64,000 nt of DNA from Corynebacterium sp. NML130628 (GCF_001875665.1 NZ_MLAL01000018.1:25094-89093), one strand, 5' to 3'; positions 26,124-35,141 are shown, counted from the stretch's first letter. Numbers and translations: made by a program. The notes: generated by a model not told the origin, from the sequence alone.

Positions 26124-27159
26124 GCAGGAAGTCCACGGTGGTGTTGCTTGCGGAGGGGTCCGTGAACCAGTGGTGGATCCCGCCTTCGATCCGCTGCAAT
26201 TCCGTTGGTGCGACGCATGATGCTGGTGTGAAACGGGTGACGTTGCCCAGCTGTGACTCGTTGACCGCGCCGACAGAGCAGCCGTTTTTGTCCATGAACA
26301 GGTTGAACACGTCGTTGACCGAGCGGAACGGCTTGCCGTGGCGGTTGCCACCGTTGTAACCCACGACGTTGTCGTTGGTGCCGTGCATGATCAACGTCGG
26401 GACGGCACCGCTCTTGCAACCCTCGACCGTTGGGTTGTAGTAGGCGCCCGCCACCGATGCGATACCGCTGACCAGCTCAGGTGCGTGGCAGGCAAGCGAT
26501 GCAACCATGCCACCACCGTTGGACAAGCCGACCGCGGTCACGCGGTCGCGGTCGGCGCCGTAGTGCTCGACGAGGTCGTCGATAATCGCGCGAGTGTAAG
26601 CGATGTCCTGCTTGGTCGAGGTCCGCGCGTATGGTGCGCCGGCCCAGGCCTGCGACTCGCCCTCTGCGTACACCACAATAGCGCGGCCCGCAGCAGCGGA
26701 CTCTAGGTTGGCGTAGCTCTGCATCTGATCAGCGGTGTGCTGCCAACCGCCGTAGCCGATAATGACAGGGTAGTGCTTGCCCTCCTCATAGCCTGAGGGC
26801 AGCACCACGTTGTAGGAGCGCGACAGACCGTCCGCGTTGACGGTGCGGCGCTCCTGGGAACCGCGACGACCCGGCTCATGCGAGGAGCCGATCGTGCCGG
26901 TGACCGGACCCAAAACCACAATGGCTGCCACGAGCCCGACGAGCAGCGCCAGCCGGTCCAGCCGAATATTCTGCGGGTTCAGCATTTTCTGAAGCTCACG
27001 TAGGTCAGGCAACTGCTGCGCCTGCGCGGTAGGGGTGACGGCGGACTGCTCCGGGGCCACCGCGACGGCACCCAACGTCAGAGTTGTAGCTGAAACTGCT
27101 GCGCAAAGCGCACGACGATAATTCTTCACAAATTCAGTATCGTAGAACAGATTCAGCAA
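26110..27159 (-). CDS. secreted PHB-depolymerase-family esterase (LpqC-like)
   Basis: Predicted extracytoplasmic alpha/beta-hydrolase, 349 residues if the ATG at 27159 is used. Triad candidates are Ser in VGLSNGGGM, Asp in HGTNDNVVGY and His in GGIHHWF. A signal-peptide-like stretch ends at AQAQQ near 48. A second strongly hydrophobic segment (about 68-90, LALLVGLVAAIVVLGPV) follows, so the enzyme may be membrane-tethered. A GTG at 27129 (VKNYRRALCA) would give a more typical signal-peptide n-region, so the start is uncertain. The natural substrate is unknown; feruloyl-esterase or PHB-depolymerase-type activity is possible. A rpsT terminator lies just upstream. Confidence 0.82.
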   Translation of the reverse strand: MLNLFYDTEFVKNYRRALCAAVSATTLTLGAVAVAPEQSAVTPTAQAQQLPDLRELQKMLNPQNIRLDRLALLVGLVAAIVVLGPVTGTIGSSHEPGRRGSQERRTVNADGLSRSYNVVLPSGYEEGKHYPVIIGYGGWQHTADQMQSYANLESAAAGRAIVVYAEGESQAWAGAPYARTSTKQDIAYTRAIIDDLVEHYGADRDRVTAVGLSNGGGMVASLACHAPELVSGIASVAGAYYNPTVEGCKSGAVPTLIMHGTNDNVVGYNGGNRHGKPFRSVNDVFNLFMDKNGCSVGAVNESQLGNVTRFTPASCVAPTELQRIEGGIHHWFTDPSASNTTVDFLLSQR

Positions 27160-27170
27160 TGTTACGAATG

Positions 27171-27211
27171 CAAAAAATCCTGCGCACCGGGCGGGGCCGG
27201 GGCACAGGATT
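27171..27211 (-). terminator. intrinsic terminator of rpsT
   Basis: Read on the minus strand, a 15-base stem with two imperfect pairs (27197-27211 with 27176-27190) ends in TTTTTT (27172-27177). It separates rpsT from the esterase gene. Confidence 0.8.
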
Positions 27212-27227
27212 GCTATGCGCGAAAAGC

Positions 27228-27491
27228 TTAGGCCATCTTGTTCAGAGCGCGAGCCATGTTCGACTTCTTGTTCGCCGCATTGTTGCGGTGGAACACGCCC
27301 TTGGACACAGCCTTGTCCAGCTTGCGGGAAGCGAAACGCAGCTGCTTCTCAGCAGCGGCTTTGTCGCCGGACTCGACAGACTCACGGAATTTACGGATCT
27401 CCGTGCGGACAGCGGAACGGACCGACTTGTTGCGAACGCGACGCTTCTCGTTGGTGAGAACGCGCTTCTTCTGCTGCTTGATATTAGCCAT
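27228..27491 (-). CDS. rpsT: 30S ribosomal protein S20
   Basis: Small-subunit protein binding the 5' domain of 16S rRNA; 87 residues, extremely basic. The N-terminus [18 protein letters not shown] and the C-terminal helix [18 protein letters not shown] are diagnostic. The ATG at 27491 has AAGAGG 8 bases upstream; three more residues could be read from 27500 but are not conserved. The 190 bases upstream hold only its promoter region: TATACA on the minus strand is a plausible -10. I see no tRNA or other gene there. Confidence 0.97.
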   Translation of the reverse strand: MANIKQQKKRVLTNEKRRVRNKSVRSAVRTEIRKFRESVESGDKAAAEKQLRFASRKLDKAVSKGVFHRNNAANKKSNMARALNKMA

Positions 27492-27681
27492 AATGTGCAC
27501 CTCTTAAATAAGTTGATATCGATTGCAATGTCGAAGATTCGGCGACGGGTTGTATATGCGCAATGCTTTGAACTTGACGCGAACCCAAGGTCCTGCCCGC
27601 GTAGATCACGCACCCGAAACCGGATACAAACAACTCGACCAAGATACCCCACCACGCGAAACGGGGCAAGTGCTGGGCCTG

Positions 27682-28197
27682 CTAGGTCCAGTGGTAGTTG
27701 TCGCGCAGGCGGTTGGCTACTCGTTCGAAGCGGCGCGCGGGAAGCGTGGCACCCCGCCGGTGGATGCTCGCCTCCGGCACCACCAGCAGTAGGTCAAGGC
27801 GCAGCCAGCCGGGTTGCCCAGAAGCGTCCCAGTCGCCGGTGCCGATGCTGAGCCATTCCTCAGTAGTGGACTCCGGGTTCGCCACCGGCTCCTCACCGCA
27901 GTGGATGAGCAGCGCAAGCACGTCGTGGTGGTCACGCCCCACGACAAGCATCGCGCGTTCTTCCGGGGGAGTAGACGGCACGAGTGCCCACACGACCTCG
28001 CCGGGCTCGGCGTTGCCGTCCATATCCGGACCGTAATAGATATTGCGCGCGTGCTGCTCCGTAGGTTGGACGTCGATACGCGTGGCGGTGGTGCGGGTCT
28101 TGGTGCCGGGGGTGAGCCCAAGGCGCTCGTTGAGCAGCGCAAGCCCCTCCTTGAGGGAGGCACGTCGTTGCTGTTGGAGCTTGCGCCAGATGACCAT
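27682..28197 (-). CDS. PemK/MazF-like protein without a recognisable antitoxin
   Basis: A 171-residue protein. Its second half resembles the PemK/MazF fold: PGEVVWALVPSTPPEERAMLVVGRD and later VLALLIHCGEEP, with an arginine-rich C-terminus (ARRFERVANRLRDNYHW). The first 70 residues are a basic helical extension (IWRKLQQQRRASLKEGLALLNERL) not found in minimal toxins. No small antitoxin ORF lies next to it: rpsT is on one side and the divergent lepA on the other. A free-standing copy beside lepA is a conserved actinobacterial arrangement, so it may be a housekeeping nuclease rather than a toxin. ATG 28197 is supported by TAGAGT (minus strand, 28205-28210) 7 bases upstream. Confidence 0.75.
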   Translation of the reverse strand: MVIWRKLQQQRRASLKEGLALLNERLGLTPGTKTRTTATRIDVQPTEQHARNIYYGPDMDGNAEPGEVVWALVPSTPPEERAMLVVGRDHHDVLALLIHCGEEPVANPESTTEEWLSIGTGDWDASGQPGWLRLDLLLVVPEASIHRRGATLPARRFERVANRLRDNYHWT

Positions 28198-28204
28198 GGT
28201 GCAA

Positions 28205-28269
28205 ACTCTAAGTGTTTTGCCTGACCTGGGCAAGGGTGTGTTTCGAAATGGGCCTTCGGCAGGTAGAGT
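28205..28269. promoter_or_regulatory. divergent promoters of the PemK-like gene and lepA
   Basis: On the minus strand TAGAGT (28205-28210) lies 7 bases from the PemK-like ATG. On the plus strand TTTCGA (28241-28246), a 17-base spacer and TAGAGT (28264-28269) lie 9 bases from the lepA ATG. Both genes use the same hexamer. Confidence 0.45.
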
Positions 28270-28278
28270 GACACAATT

Positions 28279-30135
28279 ATGGCTGCCCAAAAACGAAATT
28301 TCGCGGAAACGACGTTCACTGACCCGGAGCGGATCCGGAACTTCTGCATTATTGCCCACATTGACCACGGAAAATCCACGCTCGCGGACCGCATTTTGCA
28401 GCTGTCTGACGTTGTTGAGGCGCGTGAGATGCGTGATCAGTACCTGGACAATATGGATATTGAGCGCGAACGCGGCATTACCATTAAGGCCCAGAACGTT
28501 CGCCTGCCATGGACTCCACGTTCGGGCGAGTACGAGGGGCAGGAAATGGTCCTGCAGATGATCGACACGCCCGGCCACGTCGACTTCTCCTACGAGGTGT
28601 CACGCGCACTCGAGGCGTGTGAAGGCGCAATCTTGCTTGTCGACGCCGCCCAGGGCATCGAAGCCCAAACCCTCGCGAACCTGTACATGGCGATGGACAA
28701 CGACCTGGAAATCATCCCGGTCCTCAACAAGATCGACCTGCCGGCAGCCGACCCGGAAAAGTATGCACTGGAAATCGCGAACATTATCGGCTGCGAGCCG
28801 GAGGACGTTTTGCGCGTATCGGGCAAGACGGGCGTGGGCGTCCCGGAGCTGCTGGATAAGGTCGTGGAGCTGATCCCTGCGCCGTCGTCCGAATACGACG
28901 CCGATGCTCCAGCCCGCGCCCTCATCTTCGACTCCGTCTACGACACCTACCGCGGCGTCGTCACGTACATCCGCATGTTTGATGGCAAGCTGCTGCCGAA
29001 CCAGCAGGTGCAGATGATGAACACCGGCGTGCGCCACGAGATCCTCGAGATCGGTGTGGTCTCACCAACCATGAAGAAAACCAAGGGGCTCGGCCCCGGC
29101 GAGGTCGGCTACCTCATCACAGGTGTGAAGGACGTGCGCGAAACCCGCGTCGGCGACACCGTCACCTGGGCAACCAAGGGGGCTGCCGAGCCGCTCGACG
29201 GCTTCGAAGAGGTCAAGCCGATGGTGTACTCGGGCCTCTTCCCGGTCTCCCAGGAGGACTTCCCGGCGCTCCGCGAGTCGCTGGAGAAGCTGCAGCTTAA
29301 TGACGCCTCCCTGACCTGGGAACCCGAGACCTCCGTGGCGCTGGGCTTCGGTTTCCGCTGTGGCTTCCTCGGGCTTTTGCACATGGAAATCACCCGCGAC
29401 CGCCTCGAGCGCGAGTTCGACCTGGACCTGATTTCCACCGCGCCGTCGGTCACCTACCGCGTGATCGCCGAGGACGGTACGGAGCAAATGGTGCACAACC
29501 CATCCGACTGGCCGAGTGGCAAGCTGCAGGCCGTGTACGAGCCGATCGTCAACATGACGATCATCGTCCCGCAGGAGTTCGTCGGCTCCACGATGGAGCT
29601 GTGCCAGTCGAAGCGCGGCACCATGAAGAACATGGAGTACCTCTCGGAGGATCGCGTCGAGTTGCGCTACCACATGCCACTCGGCGAAATTATCTTCGAC
29701 TTCTTCGACATGCTGAAGTCCCGCACCAAGGGCTACGCCTCGCTGAACTACGAGGACGCCGGCGAGCAGGAAGCAGACCTGGTCAAGGTTGACATCCTGC
29801 TGCAGGGCGATCCTGTAGACGCGTTCTCCGCGATCGTGCACAAGGACTCCGCGCAGTGGTACGGCAACAAGATGACGAAGAAACTCAAGGAGCTCATCCC
29901 ACGCCAGCAGTTCGAGGTGCCCGTTCAGGCGGCGATTGGCTCGAAGATCATCTCGCGCGAAAACATCCGTGCGCTGCGCAAGGACGTGCTGTCCAAGTGC
30001 TACGGCGGTGATATTTCGCGTAAGCGCAAGCTGCTGGAGAAGCAGAAGGCTGGTAAGAAGCGCATGAAGGCGATCGGCTCGGTCACCGTGCCGCAGGAAG
30101 CATTCGTGGCGGCGTTGTCGACCGACGAAGCGTAG
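28279..30135 (+). CDS. lepA: elongation factor 4 (LepA)
   Basis: Ribosome-dependent GTPase involved in translation under stress and in 30S biogenesis; 618 residues. G1 is AHIDHGKST (26-34), with ITIKAQNVR for the switch I region, G3 DTPGHVDF and G4 NKIDL. Domains II and III follow ([19 protein letters not shown] near 360), and the C-terminal LepA-specific domain includes [22 protein letters not shown]. Leaderless-type promoter spacing upstream and a clear terminator downstream indicate a monocistronic gene. Confidence 0.98.
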   Translation: MAAQKRNFAETTFTDPERIRNFCIIAHIDHGKSTLADRILQLSDVVEAREMRDQYLDNMDIERERGITIKAQNVRLPWTPRSGEYEGQEMVLQMIDTPGHVDFSYEVSRALEACEGAILLVDAAQGIEAQTLANLYMAMDNDLEIIPVLNKIDLPAADPEKYALEIANIIGCEPEDVLRVSGKTGVGVPELLDKVVELIPAPSSEYDADAPARALIFDSVYDTYRGVVTYIRMFDGKLLPNQQVQMMNTGVRHEILEIGVVSPTMKKTKGLGPGEVGYLITGVKDVRETRVGDTVTWATKGAAEPLDGFEEVKPMVYSGLFPVSQEDFPALRESLEKLQLNDASLTWEPETSVALGFGFRCGFLGLLHMEITRDRLEREFDLDLISTAPSVTYRVIAEDGTEQMVHNPSDWPSGKLQAVYEPIVNMTIIVPQEFVGSTMELCQSKRGTMKNMEYLSEDRVELRYHMPLGEIIFDFFDMLKSRTKGYASLNYEDAGEQEADLVKVDILLQGDPVDAFSAIVHKDSAQWYGNKMTKKLKELIPRQQFEVPVQAAIGSKIISRENIRALRKDVLSKCYGGDISRKRKLLEKQKAGKKRMKAIGSVTVPQEAFVAALSTDEA

Positions 30136-30197
30136 CTTTTACCCCTGTATGTGGCGGAAATCACCGCATGTTTTTGGGGAATGAATTCCGCAAGAAA

Positions 30198-30229
30198 ATC
30201 CACCGCGCGTGTGCGTGGTGGATGTTTTT
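30198..30229 (+). terminator. intrinsic terminator of lepA
   Basis: An 11-base stem (30198-30208 with 30213-30223, one imperfect pair) with a 4-base loop, then GTTTTTA. Confidence 0.8.
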
Positions 30230-30320
30230 ATGACCTTGTAGTTTCGCTCCCCACTGCTGAATGGATGAGAAGTGCTCAAAGAACTCCCGAAGGAATAGAG
30301 GAGATAAAAGGAGCGTAAAT

Positions 30321-30416
30321 ATGTGGTTTCTAAAACTCGCGTATCAAGTAAATGTGCAGGTAGGGGAATTGTCTACCGTGCCTGATATATTTTTGTTCCA
30401 AAAAGTACGGTGTTAA
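30321..30416 (+). CDS. candidate 31-residue small ORF upstream of the surface protein
   Basis: The 342-base gap between lepA and the surface-protein gene is AT-richer than its neighbours. Within it an ATG at 30321 has an ideal AAGGAG (30308-30313) 7 bases upstream, preceded by a second GAGGAG-like run. It opens a frame of 31 codons starting MWFLKLAYQV and ending QKVRC, stopping at 30414-30416. The stop lies just before the promoter of the next gene. There are hydrophobic residues at both ends but no clear transmembrane segment. I do not recognise it; a leader peptide, a remnant or chance are all possible. Confidence 0.35.
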   Translation: MWFLKLAYQVNVQVGELSTVPDIFLFQKVRC

Positions 30417-30444
30417 TTTGCAGAAAACTCTGTCGTAGTATTAA
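30417..30444 (+). promoter_or_regulatory. predicted promoter of the surface-protein gene
   Basis: TTTGCA (30417-30422), 16 bases, TATTAA (30439-30444). The transcript would carry a leader of about 28 bases with GAAAGGA 9 bases before the ATG at 30478. Confidence 0.45.
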
Positions 30445-30477
30445 GACGAATTTGTTGCCCCTGAAAGGACACCCCTC

Positions 30478-33108
30478 ATGCGAAAAATTGGAGCGTCCCG
30501 CGCTGCACGCCGACGTGCAATGATCGCCGGAACCGTCATCTGTTCACTTGCGCTTAACACAGTGTCAGCGAACGCAGTCACGCCACACTACGCGGTGAAC
30601 CCTGAGAGCGCTGCACAGCAACTCGACGGGAACCAGAACTGGCGTGATGCCAACGGCTCTGTCGTCCCGGCAGTAAGCCCCGAAGTTACGGAAGATGCGC
30701 GGCAAGCTATCGACCGTGACGCGATTGCAGCCGGACGTGTCACTTCCCTCGAACAAATTGAACAACAACGAGCGAAGGGCGTAGTGCAAGGCCGAGTCGT
30801 ACTGGCCACGGATGCGAACACGCTCAACGCGGCACAGCAAGGAATCGGCAACGGTTACACCGTGTACCTTCAGTGGATGGACAACACATCGCCGGCATCG
30901 CCTATCTTCTCAGCCAAAACACACACACTGGCCGACGGCACTCCTCCCGGCGAAGGCTACTTCGCGTTCGATAACCTCAACTGGATTGATGCGAAGGGCA
31001 CCCTGCACCACTTCAACCCTGAATCGGATGGGGAGCATACCCGCTACAAACTGTGGATGCGTCCCAATCAGCAAGGCCCTGCTGGCAATCCACTAGTCAC
31101 ACTGCGTCAAGCGCCAGGCTCCGGAGTTGGTTTTATGAACCCCGACTTCGACGGGCCGGGAGGCTCCAAGGTGATTGAGGGCTATGCTCTCACCCACGCG
31201 ACTATTTACACAGCAGAGCAGCCTTTGGCCACGGACACACCCTTCCCATTCGCTCGACCGCGCAACGATTGGCGGCTCGACGAACAAGGCCCTTCCACTG
31301 ATCGGCCGCAATACTCAGTTTCAGGCAAGGTGTACTGGTCCAGTATCGACAACCTTGACGGGTTCCCACGCAAAACTGAAGGTCAGGATGGGGATGGCCA
31401 CTACGTAGTCATGAGCCGGCTGAGTGAAGAGGGCGTCGAAAAGCTGAAAGAAGCCGTCGGTCAGATCTCCGATCCTGCTCAGCGCTCCCGTGCGCAGGCT
31501 GAGTATCTCAAAGAGCACCCGGATACTGTCGCCGAGACTGTGATTGGCAAAGTTGTAGACGGCAATTACACCGTGCGCTTCAAGGGGCGAATCACCGAAG
31601 AATCGCTGTATGGCTTTGTAGTCGCCGGGACGCGAAAGTCCGGCCCGACACAGCAGATACTCCCTGCCTTCTCCGGCTGGTCTGTGCCGGAATTCGGCCC
31701 CGCCGGTGAAAACTCCGTGCTTCCAGCAGCTAAGTACCATACAACTGCTACCTACGCTGCTGAAGGCGTGAACTTCGCCCTCGTTCCAGACGTCGCGGAT
31801 CCCATGTTGAGCATCAGTGCTTCCGTCGGCACGCACCGTGCGAAACCAGGCGACGTGGTCCAGCCATTCGTCGAAATGGTGGCGGCGCTAGGCCAATCCG
31901 CAGACGTCGAATGGACCAACGCCGATGGTCGCCCCGACGGCGCATGCAACGACGACAACTTGAACACCTGCTCTTTTACCGTGCCTGATGACGCCAAAGA
32001 TGGCTCTATCTTCCAGGCCCGGCTCATGGTCGAAGGACAGATTGTGGCTTCGGCTCAGTTCGAAGTCGGCACGAAGGAACTCGCCGAAGACTACCAGCCA
32101 CAATGGAGCAACATCACGGTTGAAGCGGGCAAGAAAGCCACCGCTCCGGCCCCTACGCTTGACGACACCCGTTCCACCACCACTGAGCGCCTCACCCCAG
32201 GCCAAGACGTAGTATTCGCCCGTGACGCAAAAACTCCTGACTGGGTCAACGTCGTCGAAGACGGGTCACTGACTATCAACCCACCAGCCGGAATGAAAGC
32301 AGGGAAGCACAACGTCCCCGTGAAAGTGACGTACCCGGATACGTCGACAGAAACGGTGAGCGTTGCAGTAACGGTGACGGCGCCGCCAAGCGTTGTGCCG
32401 ACCCCGCCGGCCAAGCCGTCTACTTCGGCTAAGCCGTCCACGTCGGCCAAGCCGTCTGCCTCTCCGAAGAAGCCGACCCCGCCGGCCAAGCCGTCTACTT
32501 CGGCTAAGCCGTCCACGTCGGCCAAGCCGTCTGCCTCTCCGAAGAAGCCGAGCCCTTCGGCTAAGCCGTCTACGTCGGCTAAACCGTCTGCCTCTGCCAA
32601 TCCGTCTGCTTCGGCTAAACCGTCTGCTTCGGCCAAGCCGTCTGCTTCGGCCAAGCCGTCTGCTTCGGCTAAACCGTCTGCTTCGCCGAAGAAGCCAACC
32701 ACGTCGGCACAGCCATCGACTACCTCTCGCAAGATGAAGGCACCGACCCTGGAAGCGCTTGTCGAAGGCGACACAATGCTCCGCGGCAGTGCCGATGGGG
32801 TCAACCAAAAGCTGACTGTATCGGTAACTGGTCAGAAAGATGTCACGGTACGAACCGACAAGAACCATCGCTGGAGTGTGCAGTTATCGCAGCCCCTGCG
32901 TGCGGGGGATGTCGTGAAAGTTCGTGATGCTGCGGGCAACGAAACGAGGACGACTGTTCAGGCGAAACCGACTGAAGAACCAACACCTAGTTCGTCGACG
33001 GGCAGTATCGTTGGCATCGTGCTCGGCATCCTGGCGGCCTTGATCGGTGGCGCCGTAGCGTTCGGGCTGCACACCGGCATGCTCAAACTGCCTGGGGTGC
33101 TGCATTGA
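30478..33108 (+). CDS. large repeat-rich cell-surface protein with C-terminal membrane anchor
   Basis: Predicted exported protein of 876 residues. In order: a signal peptide (1-33, basic start, cut near SANAV); a large N-terminal region (about 40-430) with aromatic-rich beta-like segments; an Ig-like stretch (about 440-525); a Rib/YPDG-type domain (about 538-635, ending KVTYPDTSTETVSVAVTV); a PAKPSTSAKPSAS-type wall-spanning linker (about 640-755); a final bacterial Ig-like domain (about 757-830); and a hydrophobic C-terminal segment (about 842-862, SIVGIVLGILAALIGGAVAF) followed by a short tail. There is no LPxTG sorting signal, so the anchor is probably the membrane helix itself. The ligand is unknown. 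It stands alone between terminators. Confidence 0.85.
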   Translation: MRKIGASRAARRRAMIAGTVICSLALNTVSANAVTPHYAVNPESAAQQLDGNQNWRDANGSVVPAVSPEVTEDARQAIDRDAIAAGRVTSLEQIEQQRAKGVVQGRVVLATDANTLNAAQQGIGNGYTVYLQWMDNTSPASPIFSAKTHTLADGTPPGEGYFAFDNLNWIDAKGTLHHFNPESDGEHTRYKLWMRPNQQGPAGNPLVTLRQAPGSGVGFMNPDFDGPGGSKVIEGYALTHATIYTAEQPLATDTPFPFARPRNDWRLDEQGPSTDRPQYSVSGKVYWSSIDNLDGFPRKTEGQDGDGHYVVMSRLSEEGVEKLKEAVGQISDPAQRSRAQAEYLKEHPDTVAETVIGKVVDGNYTVRFKGRITEESLYGFVVAGTRKSGPTQQILPAFSGWSVPEFGPAGENSVLPAAKYHTTATYAAEGVNFALVPDVADPMLSISASVGTHRAKPGDVVQPFVEMVAALGQSADVEWTNADGRPDGACNDDNLNTCSFTVPDDAKDGSIFQARLMVEGQIVASAQFEVGTKELAEDYQPQWSNITVEAGKKATAPAPTLDDTRSTTTERLTPGQDVVFARDAKTPDWVNVVEDGSLTINPPAGMKAGKHNVPVKVTYPDTSTETVSVAVTVTAPPSVVPTPPAKPSTSAKPSTSAKPSASPKKPTPPAKPSTSAKPSTSAKPSASPKKPSPSAKPSTSAKPSASANPSASAKPSASAKPSASAKPSASAKPSASPKKPTTSAQPSTTSRKMKAPTLEALVEGDTMLRGSADGVNQKLTVSVTGQKDVTVRTDKNHRWSVQLSQPLRAGDVVKVRDAAGNETRTTVQAKPTEEPTPSSSTGSIVGIVLGILAALIGGAVAFGLHTGMLKLPGVLH
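32401..32550 (+). repeat. exact 75-bp tandem duplication in the surface-protein linker
   Basis: Bases 32401-32475 are repeated without a mismatch at 32476-32550, encoding a 25-residue unit of the PPAKPSTSAKPS type twice. Shorter, degenerate 15-bp units (SAKPS-type pentapeptides) continue to about 32700. Exact identity suggests recent slippage or recombination and length variation among strains. Confidence 0.9.
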
Positions 33109-33134
33109 TGAGGTGAGGCTCTGCCATAAAACCT

Positions 33135-33184
33135 AAAAGGCAGTAACAGGACGAGGATTACTACAGTCCTGTTACTGCCTTTTG
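33135..33184. terminator. bidirectional terminator between surface protein and BCCT gene
   Basis: A perfect 18-base stem (33135-33152 with 33166-33183), a 13-base loop, A-tract on one side and TTTT on the other. It serves both convergent genes. Confidence 0.92.
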
Positions 33185-33224
33185 TGCTGACGGCACTGCC
33201 TGTGTTGTTGAGTGTGGCGCCCAG

Positions 33225-35114
33225 CTAGTCCTTCTTGGACTTGGCTTCCGAACCAACCCCCGAACCAGACTCCGAATCAGTGTCGTTGCTGTCAGGGGTC
33301 TCTGGCTCGTAGCCGTCGGCCCAGGTGCCGGTTTCGTAGTCGTAGCCGACGTTTTCGCCGTCTTCGTTGGTGCGCTGGTACCAGTCGGTGACGTGGGCGG
33401 CGGTGGAGTCGAAGTCCGCGCCGGCGCCCTTGCCTTCGTCGGCTTGGTTGACGGTGAGTTCGAAGTCGTCGCCGTATTCTTCGAGGCCCTTGATGACGGC
33501 GGCGCGCATTGCGGATCGCGCGTAGGTGTTGCGGATCGCGAGAGGGTCGGTGGACAGGTCTCGGAGGAATGCGACGCCGATGAAGATCAGGATGGCGGAG
33601 AACGGCAGCGCGGAGAGGATCGTGAGGGATTGCAGGCCGGAGAGGGCGTCTTCGCCGCCGGTCAGGAGCATGACGACGGCGATGCCCATCATGCACGCAC
33701 CCCAGAATAGGACGATCGGTTTCTTTGGCGCCGGGTCGCCCTTGGAGGACATGGTGCCCATGACGACGGAGGCGGAGTCGGCTGAGGTGATGAAGAAGAT
33801 GGAGAGGATGACGATCAAGAGGGCGGAGGTGAGGCCGTAGAGGGGGAGCTGCTCGAACATGGCGTAGAGGACGCTTTCGGTGGAGCTGGTGCCGTCGAAA
33901 CCTGGGATGTTGTCTCGGTTGAAGGAGATGGTGGTGCCACCGAAGATGGTGAACGCGAGGATGAGCACGGTGGTCGGCACGACGATGGTGACGATGGTGA
34001 ATTGTCGGATGGTGCGGCCGCGGGAGATGCGGGCGATGAACATGCCGACGAACGGGGTCCAGGCGATCCACCATGCCCAGTAGAAGGCGGTCCAGGCCGC
34101 CTGGAAGTCGAGTGTTTCTTGGCCCCAGGTCAGTGAGCGGGACGCCATGTCCATGTACTTGTCGACGTACGCGATGGCGCCGGACGGGAGGAGGTTCGTG
34201 AGGAACAGGGTCGGGCCGGTGACGAACACAAAGAAGATCGCGCCGAGCGTCAGGGTGATGTTGATGTTGGAGAGGATGCGCACGCCCTTGGAAACGCCGG
34301 AGACGGCGGAGATCATGAAGCCGGTGGATAGCAGCATGACGATGCCGATGAGCACACCTGTGGACACCTCGATGCCACCGACGATGGAAACGCCCTCGGT
34401 GATCTGTAGCGCTGCGACGCCGAGAGAGGCCGCGGTGCCAAAGAGGGTGGCAACGATCGCGAGGATGTCGACGAGCTTGTCGGTCCATGCACCTTTACCC
34501 TTGGTCAGGGGGGTGAATACGGAGGACAGGAGGGAGACGCGGCCGCGGCGATACGTCGAGTAGGCGAGCGCACCGCCGACGAGCGCGTAGGCCGACCATG
34601 GTGAAACGCCCCAGTGGAAGTGGGACTGCGCCATCGCTTGGTGGAGGGCTTCGGGGGTTTCGGCGTCGACAGTCAGTGGTGGTGGGGTGATGTAGTGGCT
34701 GAGTGGTTCGGAGGGGCCGAAGAAGAAGATGCCGACGCCAATACCTGCGGCGAACATCATGGCGATCCAGGAGAAGAAGGAGTACTCCGGCTCCTCGTCG
34801 TCCTTGCCGAGTTTGATAGTGCCAAAGCGTGAGAACGCGATGACGAGCATCAGGACGACGCAGCCGGACATGATGATGTTAAACAGCCAACCGAAATTGT
34901 ACATGCCCCAGTTCAGTGCGTTGCCGGCTACTTCGCCGACGGTATCTGGTGCGGCGATGCCCCAAATGATGAACGCGACGATGAGCACCGCGGTGACACC
35001 GAAGACGAGCTTGTCCACCCCGAATCGGTTGCGTTGTTCTTCCACGCTGATCCCGGGGACGAGCCCGGGGTGCATGTCGTCGGGATAGGCGGGTGCAGCA
35101 TTGGTGCTGGACAT
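33225..35114 (-). CDS. BCCT-family osmoprotectant transporter
   Basis: Sodium-coupled betaine/carnitine/choline-type uptake carrier; 629 residues and about 12 membrane spans. The family signature is AWTAFYWAWWIAWTPFVGMF near 350, and AAGIGVGIFFFGPSEPLSHY near 120 is the glycine-rich unwound-helix segment. Long hydrophilic ends are present, the C-terminal about 90 residues being acidic (ending SGVGSEAKSKKD), as in osmosensing corynebacterial members. Whether the substrate is betaine, ectoine or proline cannot be told. AAGGAG lies 6 bases before the ATG. It is third in a minus-strand run after the mutarotase and CAAX-protease genes, 27 bases downstream of the latter. Confidence 0.92.
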   Translation of the reverse strand: MSSTNAAPAYPDDMHPGLVPGISVEEQRNRFGVDKLVFGVTAVLIVAFIIWGIAAPDTVGEVAGNALNWGMYNFGWLFNIIMSGCVVLMLVIAFSRFGTIKLGKDDEEPEYSFFSWIAMMFAAGIGVGIFFFGPSEPLSHYITPPPLTVDAETPEALHQAMAQSHFHWGVSPWSAYALVGGALAYSTYRRGRVSLLSSVFTPLTKGKGAWTDKLVDILAIVATLFGTAASLGVAALQITEGVSIVGGIEVSTGVLIGIVMLLSTGFMISAVSGVSKGVRILSNINITLTLGAIFFVFVTGPTLFLTNLLPSGAIAYVDKYMDMASRSLTWGQETLDFQAAWTAFYWAWWIAWTPFVGMFIARISRGRTIRQFTIVTIVVPTTVLILAFTIFGGTTISFNRDNIPGFDGTSSTESVLYAMFEQLPLYGLTSALLIVILSIFFITSADSASVVMGTMSSKGDPAPKKPIVLFWGACMMGIAVVMLLTGGEDALSGLQSLTILSALPFSAILIFIGVAFLRDLSTDPLAIRNTYARSAMRAAVIKGLEEYGDDFELTVNQADEGKGAGADFDSTAAHVTDWYQRTNEDGENVGYDYETGTWADGYEPETPDSNDTDSESGSGVGSEAKSKKD

Positions 35115-35141
35115 GAGGTGCTCCTTGCGATTGTGAGTCTC

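Noticed and set aside
27492..27681. Possible tRNA or small RNA in the gap upstream of rpsT
   Set aside because: I looked for a T-loop GGTTCGAATCC-like motif and cloverleaf arms on both strands and found none.
28198..28578. Extension of the PemK-like frame across the lepA promoter and start
   Set aside because: It would run antisense through lepA; the ATG at 28197 with its -10-like box explains the gene.
32401..32700. CRISPR-like repetition
   Set aside because: Repeats are in frame, have no unique spacers, and encode a proline/serine linker.
33292..34488. A 398-codon His/Arg-rich frame inside the BCCT gene
   Set aside because: Same-strand alternate frame of a transporter whose correct frame shows the family motif and membrane spans.
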